The notes: generated from the letters alone by a model not told the origin. Numbered from the stretch's first letter, positions 1-9,882 are shown. The stretch is DNA of 64,000 nucleotides from Adhaeribacter swui (GCF_014217805.1 NZ_CP055155.1:52704-116703); one strand, 5' to 3'. Numbers and translations: made by a program.

Positions 1-231
1 AAAGGAAAATTCATTTACTGGGGAATGGGCTGCATACTGCTGGCTTTTGTTGGCGCTATTCTTCTGGCAACCTTAATTCACGTGATAGCTGGTGCTATCG
101 GCCTAATCGTAATTGCTTTAGCGGGTATGTTTTTTATTCTCAGTAAGCAAAAAAAAGGCCTCCACAGTAAAACCCGTTCTTCCGGCACCTACATTATTAC
201 CCCCCAATTCAGAAAGAAACAGAGCCGTTAA
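1..231 (+). CDS. traF: Conjugative transfer protein TraF (DUF4133), 5' truncated
   Basis: The reading frame is open to the left edge of the window, so the start lies outside. The visible part begins KGKFIYWG and continues through two hydrophobic segments separated by a short turn, then a basic tail ending in a Pro/Gln/Arg-rich stretch. That layout (KG-aromatic motif, membrane hairpin, positively charged C-terminus) matches the small inner-membrane protein TraF/DUF4133, which directly precedes the TraG ATPase in Bacteroidetes conjugative transposons and resembles VirB3. It sits 32 bp upstream of traG on the same strand. Assignment rests on topology and position as much as on sequence. Confidence 0.7.
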   Translation, partial: KGKFIYWGMGCILLAFVGAILLATLIHVIAGAIGLIVIALAGMFFILSKQKKGLHSKTRSSGTYIITPQFRKKQSR

Positions 232-263
232 GGTTCTTTTTATAATTCAATTTTTAGGAAGCT

Positions 264-2708
264 ATGAAAGCTAAAGAATTTAAGCGGCCATTTATTGGTA
301 TAAAAACCTATGCCTATGATGTGCTTTTTCACGAGAAAAGCGATCATTCCGTTATCGTCCAGATAACAAACCCGGTCCTGCAATATTCCGCCGATGTGGA
401 AGCTTATACGGACTTTCACCACGTTTTTTCCAACATTATCAAGATTTTAGGCGGCGGCTACACCGTTCAGAAATTAGATGTTTTCGCTTTAAAGAAGTTC
501 AAAGGTAAAGAATCAGAAGATTACCTGAGCCAAAAATACAATGAAGCTTTTACCGGCCGGGAATACCGGGATATTACAACTTATCTCACCATTACCCGCA
601 ACGTAAAGCGCTCCAGCTTCTTTACCTACGATGCCAAAGATTTTAAAACCTTTGAGCGGAACGTAGCTAAAATCATTGATATTCTCCAGGCCCGCAATTT
701 CCAGCCGGTGGTTTTGCGAGAAAAAGAGATAATCTCGCTATTAAACCGGTTTGTGGCTTTTAACTTTTCGGATGAAGTTTACACCTTTAACAACTTCACG
801 GCCACCGACGAACACATTTCTATTGGGAAGCGGTTAATTAAAAGTATCTCCCTGGTAGATATTGATGAAGTAAATTTTCCGCAAACCATTACCCCGCATG
901 CGACGCTGAATTTTGGCTTTAACCTGCCGGTGGACTTGATGCACTTTTTACATACCATACCCGGGCCAGATTGCATCGCTTATAATCAAACCATCCAAAT
1001 ACCGGATCAACGCCTGGAGATGGCTAAGCTTAACGCCAAGCGGAAAAAGCATACTTCCATGCCGGACCCGGCGAATGATTTAGCCGTGGCCGATATTGAC
1101 CGGGTAATGGCTGATATTGCCAAAGATAACCAGCTACTGGTTCACACCCATTTTAATATTATTCTCGCCGGCGCAGAATCAATCCTGGACCGGGCCACCA
1201 ACTACATTGAAAGCAACCTGTTTAGTTTTGGCATTATCCCATCCAAGCAAGCTACTAACCAGTTAGAGTTGTTCCGGGCGGCTATTCCGGGTAACCAGGA
1301 CGAGCTTAAACACTACGATAAGTTTCAAACCACCACGGATGCGGCTATTTGCTTACTGTTTAAAGAAAGTTTGCTAAAGGATGAGAAATCAGATTTTCAA
1401 ATCTACTTCTCCGACCGGCAAGGTATTCCCGTAGCCATTGATACCAGCGATTTGCCCATTCATACCCAGCGTATGAATAACCGGAATAAGTTTATTCTAG
1501 GGCCATCGGGTAGCGGTAAATCCTTTTTTACCAATCATCTCTTCCGGCAGTATGCTAAACAGAACACGGATATTATTCTGGTAGATACCGGCCATAGTTA
1601 CTCCGGGTTGTGTCAGTATTACGGTGGCCGCTACATCACCTATAGCGATGATAAGCCCATTACCATGAACCCTTTCCGGATAAACCGGGAAGAGTTTAAC
1701 GAAGAGAAAAGGGAGTTTTTAAAATCGTTGATTAGCCTGCTCTGGAAAGGCGCTGATGGCCACGTGAGCCAAATGGAGGATAGCGTTCTTTCTTCTGTAG
1801 TGTCGGCTTACTACGATGATTTTTATACCCAGAACCGGAGCCGCAGTTACCTTTCCTTCCAGTCTTTCTATGATTTCTCCGTTGTTAAAATTGCTGAGAT
1901 CACCGAAAAAGAAGCCATTGATTTTGATTTAAAAAGTTACCGCTTCATTCTAAAAAGGTTTTGCCTGTCCGGGGAGTTTGGCGCTATCCTCAACAATGAT
2001 ATGGATTCGAGTTTATTCGATGAAAAATTTATTGTTTTTGAAATAGATGCCATCAAAGAACACAAAGTCCTTTTCCCAATCACGACCATCATTATCATGG
2101 ACGTGTTCCTGCAAAAGATGCGGCATAAGAAAAACCGGAAAGCGCTGATTATTGAAGAAGCCTGGAAAGCCATTGCCTCACCGTTGATGGCCGGCTACAT
2201 TCTCTACGTGTATAAAACCGTGCGCAAATTCTGGGGGGAAGCGGTAGTGGTAACCCAGGAGCTGGATGATATTATTGGTAATGCCGTGGTTAAAAACAGC
2301 ATCATTAATAATTCCGATACGATTTGCCTGCTGGACCAGACCAAGTTTAAAGACAACTTCCGGGAGATTGCCAACCTGCTTTCCCTCAATGAAGTGGAGC
2401 AAAATAAAATATTCACCATCAACAACCTGGATAACCGGGAGGGGAGGGGGCGCTTTAAAGAAGTGTACATCAAACGCGGTTCTTCCGGGGAAGTGTATGG
2501 GGTAGAAGTTTCCCTGGAAGAGTATTTGACCTTCACCACCGAGCGCAAAGAAAAAGAAGCTATTCAGGTGTACCTCAACCGCTACCCATCTTATCAGGAG
2601 GCCATGGATCAGTTTGTAGCTGACTTTAAAAGGTCCGGTTTAAAGCTTAATGAATTCACTAACCGCATTAACAGCAACCAGTATGAAAAAACATTTTTAC
2701 CTGCTTAG
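264..2708 (+). CDS. traG: TraG-type conjugation ATPase (VirB4 family)
   Basis: This 814-aa protein is the main energising ATPase of the Bacteroidetes mating apparatus. A Walker A motif GPSGSGKS lies at about residues 413-420 and a Walker B segment ALIIEEAW at about 627-634. The N-terminal ~400 residues form the VirB4-type domain that docks on the inner-membrane complex. A conserved VVVTQELDD stretch follows Walker B, as in VirB4 ATPases. Length fits the family (about 800-830 aa). Its 3' end overlaps the next gene by 26 bp, so translational coupling is likely. No truncation or frameshift is visible. It is a VirB4 relative and is distinct from the coupling protein at 7915-9882. Confidence 0.93.
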   Translation: MKAKEFKRPFIGIKTYAYDVLFHEKSDHSVIVQITNPVLQYSADVEAYTDFHHVFSNIIKILGGGYTVQKLDVFALKKFKGKESEDYLSQKYNEAFTGREYRDITTYLTITRNVKRSSFFTYDAKDFKTFERNVAKIIDILQARNFQPVVLREKEIISLLNRFVAFNFSDEVYTFNNFTATDEHISIGKRLIKSISLVDIDEVNFPQTITPHATLNFGFNLPVDLMHFLHTIPGPDCIAYNQTIQIPDQRLEMAKLNAKRKKHTSMPDPANDLAVADIDRVMADIAKDNQLLVHTHFNIILAGAESILDRATNYIESNLFSFGIIPSKQATNQLELFRAAIPGNQDELKHYDKFQTTTDAAICLLFKESLLKDEKSDFQIYFSDRQGIPVAIDTSDLPIHTQRMNNRNKFILGPSGSGKSFFTNHLFRQYAKQNTDIILVDTGHSYSGLCQYYGGRYITYSDDKPITMNPFRINREEFNEEKREFLKSLISLLWKGADGHVSQMEDSVLSSVVSAYYDDFYTQNRSRSYLSFQSFYDFSVVKIAEITEKEAIDFDLKSYRFILKRFCLSGEFGAILNNDMDSSLFDEKFIVFEIDAIKEHKVLFPITTIIIMDVFLQKMRHKKNRKALIIEEAWKAIASPLMAGYILYVYKTVRKFWGEAVVVTQELDDIIGNAVVKNSIINNSDTICLLDQTKFKDNFREIANLLSLNEVEQNKIFTINNLDNREGRGRFKEVYIKRGSSGEVYGVEVSLEEYLTFTTERKEKEAIQVYLNRYPSYQEAMDQFVADFKRSGLKLNEFTNRINSNQYEKTFLPA

Positions 2709-3354
2709 TACCCTGCTCCTGTTTTCCGGCGCTGCTGCCGGCCAGCAGGTTGTTTTCGATCCTACCGTTGTTTCTACGCTGGTTATTAACCACACCGCGC
2801 AGCAAGCCGCCCTGAGTGATATTAAAGATAATGAGGGCCAGATTGCCACGCTCCAGAAAACCATCACTTTAAAAATGATCCAGATAGAGGAGCTGCAATC
2901 TAAGATGTACAACTCTTTAAAGTCGGTGCAGTCCATCATTGGCCAGAGTAAAAACATCATCTATGCCAGCGCCATTGCCAAAGATATAGGCCGCTACCAG
3001 AACCAAATGATAGAAACGGCCAAAGGTGACCCGGAACTAATGATTATTGCCGCTAAAACCGAAGTAGAGCTGATTAACCGTACCGCAGACTTATTTTCTT
3101 ACATCTACCAGGTGGCCGTGGTGGGTACGGATATGAACCTGATGAGTAATGCGGACCGCTTATCCTTAATCCGGCACGTGGTAGATGAATTACGCATTAT
3201 GCGGGGGTTGGCTTACGGCATTACCCGGAAGATGCGCCTGGCTAAATATGCCGGCCTGTGGCGGGCTATGAACCCCATGGGCTTACGTTACCCCAACAAC
3301 AGCCAGGCTATCATTAAATCATTAGTGGACGAGTATAAAAGCCACCGCAAATAG
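2683..3354 (+). CDS. Secreted conjugation-operon protein, TraI/VirB5-like position
   Basis: I chose the ATG at 2683 over one at 2650 because it begins directly with a signal peptide (MKKHFYLLSTLLLFSGAAAG, cleavage near residue 20), which the longer form would bury. The mature ~200 residues are mostly helical, with a coiled-coil-prone stretch around residues 45-80 (repeated Leu/Ile/Gln/Glu). Its place between the TraG ATPase and the TraJ membrane protein is where TraI (DUF4141) lies in CTnDOT-type operons, and it has the size of a VirB5-like periplasmic subunit. The sequence differs from typical DUF4141 proteins, so the equivalence is inferred from position, size and export signal. It overlaps traG by 26 bp. 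Confidence 0.75.
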   Translation: MKKHFYLLSTLLLFSGAAAGQQVVFDPTVVSTLVINHTAQQAALSDIKDNEGQIATLQKTITLKMIQIEELQSKMYNSLKSVQSIIGQSKNIIYASAIAKDIGRYQNQMIETAKGDPELMIIAAKTEVELINRTADLFSYIYQVAVVGTDMNLMSNADRLSLIRHVVDELRIMRGLAYGITRKMRLAKYAGLWRAMNPMGLRYPNNSQAIIKSLVDEYKSHRK

Positions 3355-3356
3355 CC

Positions 3357-3977
3357 ATGGGAAAGCCAGCCATCCTTATTTGTTTACTCGGGCTGACCTT
3401 GTTTCAGGTAAAAGCCCAGACCCCACCGGTGCCCGTTAAAAGCCCCAATACCCGCTATCAGCTGGAAAGGGAAGTAGTAACCCGCTGGAATAAATTCAAC
3501 CCGAAATGGTACTTCATTTTATTTCATAACAAATACCGCAAAGGGCCCGATCGCCGCAACATCAAACAACTGATGCCGATTATGGCCCTGACCCGCATAA
3601 ATGCTTCGGCCGCCGAAGAAGAAGAGGAGCGGGTGGACGAACTCTATAATCAGGAAATGTTCAAGCTGGCTGACCGCAGCCTGAATAAAAACTTTTACCT
3701 GCTTTATGAAAACAAAATAAAAAAGCTGAACCAGGACCTTGCCTTGCTACAGGGTGAAGCTGTTCTGGCGGGGGTAGATTTAGATATGCTGCTAGCCTTA
3801 AGAGGCGAACAGGAGCGTATCAAATCCGACATTGACCTCACCAAAGAATCTTACCAGGACGACGCTAAAAAAGCAGAGCAGTTCCGGGTAGCCCTAACGG
3901 ATTTAACCACCCTACGCGGCTACTATCGCCGGCTCATTAACCTATTTAAAACTAGTAATAAACTCTTAAATAAATAA
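3357..3977 (+). CDS. Secreted coiled-coil protein of the conjugation operon
   Basis: I do not recognise a named family. The protein (206 aa) has a signal peptide ending near residue 20 (LTLFQVKAQ), a proline-rich linker, and a conserved-looking block RWNKFNPKWYFILFHNKYRKGPDRRN at its core positions 44-69. A long charged helical part rich in Glu/Asp/Lys/Leu follows (about residues 85-180), likely a coiled coil. It starts 2 bp after the preceding stop and ends 4 bp before traJ, so it is embedded in the transfer operon. A periplasmic structural or assembly role is the natural inference. It might be specific to a Cytophagales sub-branch of these elements. Confidence 0.75.
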   Translation: MGKPAILICLLGLTLFQVKAQTPPVPVKSPNTRYQLEREVVTRWNKFNPKWYFILFHNKYRKGPDRRNIKQLMPIMALTRINASAAEEEEERVDELYNQEMFKLADRSLNKNFYLLYENKIKKLNQDLALLQGEAVLAGVDLDMLLALRGEQERIKSDIDLTKESYQDDAKKAEQFRVALTDLTTLRGYYRRLINLFKTSNKLLNK

Positions 3978-3981
3978 AGCA

Positions 3982-4974
3982 ATGCGGGAGCTCATAGACC
4001 GGAATATTTTTGACCTTTTCAATACGCTTTATCTGGATATAGCGGAATTGTCTTTTTCCTTTTTGTCGGATGCCCAGGCCTTGGCCGCCATTGCTATGCT
4101 GCTGTACTTCGCCATGGAAGCTTATAAAATGATGGCAGGAGATAAAACCATGGAGATTATGCCGTTGCTCCGGCCATTTGCTTTGCTGCTCGTGATTGTG
4201 CTCTGGAGCCAGTTTATCGACGTGGTAAATTTTCCGATTACAGTGGTGAATGATACCGCCAAAGGCATGTACGAAATGCAAATTGATAACGTGGAGCACA
4301 TGCACGTGGAGCGGCAAGGGTTGATTGACCAGGTAGCTAAGAAAATGTCCGAGAGTAGCGCTGAATTCGACCAGGTGGAAGGTGAAACGCAGGATAAAGA
4401 TTGGTACGAGAAAATGGGCATCGACCTGGAGCCTTTGTTTCATAAAATGAAAGGCTACTACCTGATGCTGATGGCAAAAATCAACTTTGCTATTATGCGG
4501 ATGGTGGAATACATTGTTATTGTCATCTTTCAGATTTGCACCTACCTGGTGTTCCTTTTACAAATCATTTTTGCGGCTATTCTAGTCATTCTGGGGCCGT
4601 TCTCCTTTGCCATGAGCATTCTCCCCGGCTTCCGGGATTCTTACCTTACCTGGATTGGCAGATACATTTCCGTGGGCCTTTATTCTACCATTGCCTACAT
4701 CGTCATGTCGATCTCCTTTGTGATTATCCGCTACGCGCAGGAACGGGAAATAGAGGTGCTGAAAGCTATTCTGGAAAACGAAGAGCTCTTTATTGCCTAC
4801 GTTTCTTACTCCAGCGCCAACATCAGCTTTTACATTGTCTCCCTGGTAATCGCCGCTTTAGCCATGCTTTGTATTCCGGTAATTTCTACCTGGATCATTA
4901 ATACTTCCGGGGTAGGCCAGGCCATCGGCTCCGTAGTCCGCGGCGGCATGACATCGGGCCGGATGATGCAGTAA
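3982..4974 (+). CDS. traJ: TraJ polytopic inner-membrane protein (VirB6-like)
   Basis: This 330-aa protein has about six hydrophobic segments: two near the N-terminus (around residues 28-48 and 58-78), a soluble loop of ~80 residues rich in Glu/Asp/Met, and four more from about residue 165 to the end. The motif GPFSFAMSILPGF at about 202-214 and the topology match TraJ of Bacteroidetes conjugative transposons, which acts as the VirB6-like core of the inner-membrane channel. It precedes traK with a 20-bp gap. Length is in the normal family range (about 320-380 aa). Confidence 0.88.
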   Translation: MRELIDRNIFDLFNTLYLDIAELSFSFLSDAQALAAIAMLLYFAMEAYKMMAGDKTMEIMPLLRPFALLLVIVLWSQFIDVVNFPITVVNDTAKGMYEMQIDNVEHMHVERQGLIDQVAKKMSESSAEFDQVEGETQDKDWYEKMGIDLEPLFHKMKGYYLMLMAKINFAIMRMVEYIVIVIFQICTYLVFLLQIIFAAILVILGPFSFAMSILPGFRDSYLTWIGRYISVGLYSTIAYIVMSISFVIIRYAQEREIEVLKAILENEELFIAYVSYSSANISFYIVSLVIAALAMLCIPVISTWIINTSGVGQAIGSVVRGGMTSGRMMQ

Positions 4975-4994
4975 ACTTTTAATCCCATAAAACC

Positions 4995-5603
4995 ATGATT
5001 AAAACATTAGAAAACAAGATAAAATTAGCTTTTGCCGTAAGCGTCGGCAGCTTTATTACCAGCCTGGCAGTCGTTGGTTTTGTTTGCTTCTTTGCCTATT
5101 CGCTGATCAATGACCAGCGCAAAAAAATATACGTGCTCGATCATAACGTACCTCTTCTGGTGCAGCAAACCAATTTAGGGGTAAACCGGCAGGTAGAAAT
5201 GGAAAGCCATATTAATATGTTCCACCTCTTATTTTTCACCCTGCCCCCGGATGATGCTTATATTAAAAATAACCTGACGAAAGCAATGTACCTGGTGGAT
5301 GAAACCGGCCTGGCCCAGTACAATAACTTAAAAGAAAAAGGGTACTACAACTCCATCCTGGCCAGCTCTGCGCTGCTAACCATTCAAACCGATAGCATTG
5401 TAATTGATGCGAACCGTCATTTTCGCTACTACGCCAAGCAGCGCTTAGAGCGGGAAACTTCCATTCTTAAACGCTTGCTGGTAACGGAAGGCGACTTACA
5501 GGATGTGCCACGCACCGAAAACAACCCCCATGGCTTTATTATCAAAAACTGGAAAACCGTCATAAATAAAGACCTGGAGCATGAAGCCAAGAAATCCTTT
5601 TAG
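4995..5603 (+). CDS. traK: TraK conjugation protein (VirB8-like)
   Basis: A 202-aa bitopic protein with a short cytoplasmic N-terminus, one membrane span at about residues 15-37, and a periplasmic domain. Family hallmarks are visible: KIYVLDHN just after the membrane span, HINMFHLLFFTLPPDD in the middle, and NNPHGF near the C-terminus. These closely follow TraK of CTnDOT-like elements, a structural counterpart of VirB8 that bridges the inner-membrane complex to the core channel. The last 23 bp overlap traL, indicating coupled translation. Confidence 0.93.
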   Translation: MIKTLENKIKLAFAVSVGSFITSLAVVGFVCFFAYSLINDQRKKIYVLDHNVPLLVQQTNLGVNRQVEMESHINMFHLLFFTLPPDDAYIKNNLTKAMYLVDETGLAQYNNLKEKGYYNSILASSALLTIQTDSIVIDANRHFRYYAKQRLERETSILKRLLVTEGDLQDVPRTENNPHGFIIKNWKTVINKDLEHEAKKSF

Positions 5604-5967
5604 CCACCTTTTTGATTGGTATGCTAACGCCCGGGAACGGGTACAGCAATATGCGGCCCGGTACCCGGAGCGGATTATTGCCGGCATGTTTATTATCCTG
5701 CTCTTTGCGGTGGCCGCGCTGCTCATTTCCAAAGCAACCCATAAAAATTCTTATGCCGGCTCCATACATTTTATTTCCGATAAGCTTAGCCTTCCCCATA
5801 AACCCGTAACAAAGCCGGGGCATTCCCTTGGTTCGGATATGATAGATGTATTGGATGCTTACCGGGAAGCCAGCGCCATTAATCCGGATAGTATCACCGC
5901 CAAAGACAGCCTTTTACTAAAAGAAATTGATAAAGACCTAAACCGTATTTTAGATGAACAAGATTGA
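5581..5967 (+). CDS. traL: TraL small membrane protein of the transfer operon
   Basis: A 128-aa protein beginning inside the end of traK. Residues 1-30 are cytoplasmic and basic, a single membrane span lies at about 34-52, and the remainder is periplasmic and ends in an acidic helix. Size, topology and position between traK and traM match TraL of Bacteroidetes conjugative transposons, whose precise role is not known. It in turn overlaps traM by 14 bp. Sequence conservation of TraL is weak, so the name depends mainly on gene order. Confidence 0.78.
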   Translation: MKPRNPFSHLFDWYANARERVQQYAARYPERIIAGMFIILLFAVAALLISKATHKNSYAGSIHFISDKLSLPHKPVTKPGHSLGSDMIDVLDAYREASAINPDSITAKDSLLLKEIDKDLNRILDEQD

Positions 5968-7114
5968 TTTTAAAAAACCGAAGTACGTGCTCCCCATCAT
6001 TGTGCTGCCATTTATCTGCATCATCAACTGGGTATGTCTGGATTTCTTTCCTGCGGCCAAGGCGAAAGATCCGAAGCACACTTTACAGGAAGAAGAACAA
6101 ATCATAACGGCGCTACCGGACCCGGAACTAGCAAAAAAAGACATTAACAATAAACTGGGCGCCGGGTTAGCAGAACATAAACACGACCGGGATTATTCGG
6201 CAGTCCGGGAAATTGAAGAGGAACAAGCCCCCGAGAGCACTTACCGCAGCGTTTACACAGAAGAAGAAAAAAGGATTATTGACAGCATGAACACCGCTGC
6301 GCTGACCAATAAACCCAATGCTGACTTTATGGGGCAGGTGGAAAAACGGCAGCGCACAGACCGCAGCCGTTACCTGGCATCTTCCCCCGGTGCCCGCTCC
6401 CGACCCCGCCGAATAGAAACGCCCGAAGAACGGGAAATGCGCCTGTTTAAAGCCCAGATGAAATACATTGATAGTTTGGGCAAGGCCTCTGAAGCTCCGG
6501 CAAAACCCACTCTGCAAAATCGCATGCAAGAACCAGTATCGCCCAAAGAAGAAGTTTCGGAAGCAATGGCTGTTCGCAAAACAGCGAACCCCAACACCGC
6601 TTACTTTAACACGGTTAAAAATGATGGCCCGGAACAATTCATCAAAGCTATTTTGGATGAAGGTTTAAAATTAAGGCAAGGTGGCCGGATCCGGGTTCGG
6701 CTGCTGGATGATATTTACGTGAGTGATTACGAAATCGAAAAGGGGAGTTACCTCTACGGCATTGTAAGCGGGTTTTCGGCGCAGCGGGTAGAAATTACAA
6801 TCAGTTCGCTGCTTTACGGTAACCAGATTATACCGGTGAACCTGAGTATTTATGATAACGATGGTTTGGGTGGCCTGTACGTTCCAGCCTCGCAGTTCCG
6901 GGAGTTTACCAAAGAACTTGCCTCCAACACCACCAGCGGCCAAAGTATCAACCTGGACAATGGCCCCGACAACACCAATCAAATGGTTTTTTCTATGCTG
7001 GAGAAAATGGCGCAAACCACTACCAGGGCCGTTAGTCGTTCGGCCCGGCAGAACAAGGCCAAGCTCAAATACAACACTGTAGTTTACTTAATTGATAATA
7101 AAGCCAAGAAATAA
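5954..7114 (+). CDS. traM: TraM conjugative transposon protein (VirB10-like)
   Basis: A 386-aa protein with a membrane anchor at about residues 12-32, a long charged and proline-containing linker with LFKAQMKYIDSL near residue 160, and a C-terminal beta-rich domain from about residue 210. That domain contains the pattern LRQGGRIRVRLLDD...GSYLYGIVSGF, which is typical of TraM. The family corresponds to VirB10 and links the inner-membrane complex with the outer-membrane channel built with TraN. The gene overlaps traL by 14 bp and ends 1 bp before traN. Length is slightly below many family members, which vary in the linker. Confidence 0.92.
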   Translation: MNKIDFKKPKYVLPIIVLPFICIINWVCLDFFPAAKAKDPKHTLQEEEQIITALPDPELAKKDINNKLGAGLAEHKHDRDYSAVREIEEEQAPESTYRSVYTEEEKRIIDSMNTAALTNKPNADFMGQVEKRQRTDRSRYLASSPGARSRPRRIETPEEREMRLFKAQMKYIDSLGKASEAPAKPTLQNRMQEPVSPKEEVSEAMAVRKTANPNTAYFNTVKNDGPEQFIKAILDEGLKLRQGGRIRVRLLDDIYVSDYEIEKGSYLYGIVSGFSAQRVEITISSLLYGNQIIPVNLSIYDNDGLGGLYVPASQFREFTKELASNTTSGQSINLDNGPDNTNQMVFSMLEKMAQTTTRAVSRSARQNKAKLKYNTVVYLIDNKAKK

Positions 7115-7115
7115 A

Positions 7116-7907
7116 ATGAAAAACATCTTATCTGTTTTAATCGCGTTGGCTATCGGCCTTCCCGGTTTCTGCCAAACTAAAACCACTCCGGTTATTTATG
7201 TGAACGAAAGTATTTCCACGCACTTTATCAGCCCGGAGCCCATCAAGTACGTCGATATTTCCACAGATGAAATTGCCGGCGATATACCGGTGGATAATAT
7301 TTTCCGGATAAAGCCCAAGCACGCCAACGCTAAACCCGGCATTGTTACCATCGTGGGGGAACGGTACATGGTCCAGTATAAACTCAGCTACGCGGCTACC
7401 AACCAAGCATCCACAGAAGTTAGAATTGACCCAACGCTGGTAGATGATTATTTAAACCCCGGCGTATCCATGAGCCAGCAGGATATGAAGCGCTTTTCCC
7501 TTCTGGCCATCCAACGGCAACCTAAAAAGAATGTGGCGGTTTCCCGAAGCAATAAAATGGTAGCGACGGTAAATAATATCTATACTATCGGAGACTACTT
7601 TTTTATTGATGTGTCGATGCGAAATAAAAGTAATATCAAATATGATATAGACCAGATCCGCTTTAAAATCGAAGGTAAAAAACAGGTGAAGGCCACCAAC
7701 TTCCAGCAACTCGAAGTACACCCCGTGCACCAGCTGCAGTACCTGGACAGCTTTAAACATAAGTACCGCAATGTATTTGTGTTTCAGAAATTCACCTTCC
7801 CGGATGAAAAAGTATTTAACATAGAAGTAGCTGAAAAACAGGTAAGCGGCCGCACGATTTCCGTGAAAATAGACTATAAAGATGTTTTAAAAGCCGATAC
7901 TCTCTGA
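7116..7907 (+). CDS. traN: TraN conjugative transposon protein (DUF4138, VirB9-like)
   Basis: The ATG at 7116 is preferred to one at 7092 because it starts the signal peptide (MKNILSVLIALAIGLPGFCQ) and lies just after the traM stop. The mature protein begins with IYVNESISTHFISPEPIKYVDIST, whose conserved pattern of a short strand followed by T-H-F-I-S-P-E is the DUF4138/TraN signature. The rest is beta-rich. TraN is the VirB9-like outer-membrane-associated partner of TraM. The next gene starts 7 bp later, so the operon continues. Confidence 0.92.
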   Translation: MKNILSVLIALAIGLPGFCQTKTTPVIYVNESISTHFISPEPIKYVDISTDEIAGDIPVDNIFRIKPKHANAKPGIVTIVGERYMVQYKLSYAATNQASTEVRIDPTLVDDYLNPGVSMSQQDMKRFSLLAIQRQPKKNVAVSRSNKMVATVNNIYTIGDYFFIDVSMRNKSNIKYDIDQIRFKIEGKKQVKATNFQQLEVHPVHQLQYLDSFKHKYRNVFVFQKFTFPDEKVFNIEVAEKQVSGRTISVKIDYKDVLKADTL

Positions 7908-7914
7908 TAAAACG

Positions 7915-9882
7915 ATGGAAGAATCAAGCGAACAAAAAAAGATTTACGCCTTTTTGCAGGCGGTGGTTTATTTCACGCTGTTTGTGGAGTTTATAGTATA
8001 CTTTTTACAGGATGCGGCATTTACGGAGAGCTTCCGTCTGGTGCTCCACCGGCTGCAGCGGATAACCATTTACCAGCACATCTATCTATCCAAAGCCTTT
8101 ACTTTCTTTTTGATTTTGATCGTGGCCATTGGCACCAAAGCCCGAAAGGATCTGGAGTACAATCCGGTGAAACACGTTTACCTACCCTTGTTCTTCGGGT
8201 TTATTTTCTTTTTTGGCAGTGGCTACTTTTATTACCATCCCAGCAGTAAGATTTTATTTGATGGGGTAACCACTACGGAGGCCGTGTATATGGTTTGCTC
8301 ACTTATCGGCGCGGTGCTGATCAATATTGCCCTGGATAATATTTCCAAGCACATTCAAAGCGGGCTGATGAAAGATAAATTCAACGTCGAGAATGAATCT
8401 TTTGAGCAAAGCCAGGAGCTGATCAACACGCCATACAGCGTAAACATACCCATGCTCTTTTACTATAAAAAGAAGATAAACCCCGGTTTCATCAACATTG
8501 TAAACCCTTTCCGTGCTACGCTGCTGATTGGTACACCCGGCTCGGGTAAATCTTTTTCAGTGGTAGTGCCCTTTATCAAGCAAATGATGGCAAAAGGTTT
8601 TACCATGGCCCTGTATGATTTCAAGTTTCCGGACTTAGGCAAAGTGGCTTATTACCATTACCTGGTTAATAAGAAAAAGGGCATAATGAAAGATTTTAAG
8701 TTTCACACCATCAACTTTAACAGCGTAGAACATAGCCGGCGGTTTAACCCATTAAAACCGGAGTATCTACCCACCCTGGCCGATGCCACCGAAACCGCGG
8801 AGGCCTTATTGCAAAGCTTAACCAAGAATGATAAAGAGTCCGGCGCCGCCCAGTTTTTTACCCAGTCGGCGGTAAACTTTCTGGCCAGTTGCATCTTTTT
8901 TTTAAGCCGCTACCAGGACGGTAAATATTCTACCTTCCCGCACGTGCTGTCTTTTATCAATTTAAGTTATGATGAGATTTTTGAAATGCTTTTTTCTGAG
9001 CCGCAGTTAACCAGTTTGCTTGCCCCTTTCCGGTCCGCGTATAAGAATAAAGCTTTTGATCAGCTGGAGGGCCAGATAGGTACGCTCCGGATTAACGTGG
9101 GCCGCCTGGCCACCAAGGAAACTTACTGGGTTTTATCCGGGGATGATATTAATTTAAAAATAACGGATCCTAAAAACCCATCTATTTTAATCATTGCCAA
9201 TGACCCGGCCACCCAGAGTATTAATAGCGCCTGCAACGCCCTGATATTAAACCGCATGACCAAGCTTATAAATTCAAAGGGGAACCTGCCCTGTGGCTTG
9301 CTCATAGATGAATCTCCTACCTTGTACGTGCATAAGGTAGAAAACTTGATTGCTACTGCCAGAAGCAATAAAATAGCCGTTCTTTTAGGCCTTCAGGAGT
9401 TGCCGCAGTTGAAGCAACAGTACGGCCGGGAAGCGGCTGATACTATCTGCTCGGTCGCTGCCAATGTTATTTCCGGGTCGGTGCGGAACAAAGATACTTT
9501 GGATTGGCTGGAAAAACTTTTTGGCAAAGTAAGGCAACAGAAGCAGGGGGTTAGCATCGATCGGAGCCGGACATCTATTTCTATGAATGAAGAGATGGGC
9601 CCCTTGATTCCTGCTTCAAAAATTGCTACCTTATCTGCCGGGGAAGTCGTTGGGCAAGTGGCACTTGATAGCAATAATTACGATGGCCAGCACGTAAACA
9701 GTACGTATAACTGTAAAGTGAATTTAGATGTAAAACAGATTGCAAAAGAAGAGGAATTATACATAAATACGCCAATCTTTTATAATTTTGGAACACCGTC
9801 GGAGCGGGATAAAACATTAGAAAAAAACTTCGCCAGAATCAATAAAGAAATGGAATCACTTAAAGATTATTTCTACGCATGA
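7915..9882 (+). CDS. Type IV coupling protein (VirD4/TraG superfamily, MobC type)
   Basis: This 655-aa protein recruits the relaxase-DNA complex to the channel. It has about four N-terminal membrane spans (within residues 10-145), a Walker A motif GTPGSGKS at about 206-213, and a Walker B segment LLIDES with Asp465-Glu466. The pattern ALYDFKFPDLGKVAYYHY after Walker A is typical of the Bacteroidetes coupling proteins called MobC. A conserved VLLGLQELPQLKQQYG stretch follows Walker B. It overlaps the next gene by 4 bp (ATGA). Its relaxase partner (MobB) is not in this window. Confidence 0.92.
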   Translation: MEESSEQKKIYAFLQAVVYFTLFVEFIVYFLQDAAFTESFRLVLHRLQRITIYQHIYLSKAFTFFLILIVAIGTKARKDLEYNPVKHVYLPLFFGFIFFFGSGYFYYHPSSKILFDGVTTTEAVYMVCSLIGAVLINIALDNISKHIQSGLMKDKFNVENESFEQSQELINTPYSVNIPMLFYYKKKINPGFINIVNPFRATLLIGTPGSGKSFSVVVPFIKQMMAKGFTMALYDFKFPDLGKVAYYHYLVNKKKGIMKDFKFHTINFNSVEHSRRFNPLKPEYLPTLADATETAEALLQSLTKNDKESGAAQFFTQSAVNFLASCIFFLSRYQDGKYSTFPHVLSFINLSYDEIFEMLFSEPQLTSLLAPFRSAYKNKAFDQLEGQIGTLRINVGRLATKETYWVLSGDDINLKITDPKNPSILIIANDPATQSINSACNALILNRMTKLINSKGNLPCGLLIDESPTLYVHKVENLIATARSNKIAVLLGLQELPQLKQQYGREAADTICSVAANVISGSVRNKDTLDWLEKLFGKVRQQKQGVSIDRSRTSISMNEEMGPLIPASKIATLSAGEVVGQVALDSNNYDGQHVNSTYNCKVNLDVKQIAKEEELYINTPIFYNFGTPSERDKTLEKNFARINKEMESLKDYFYA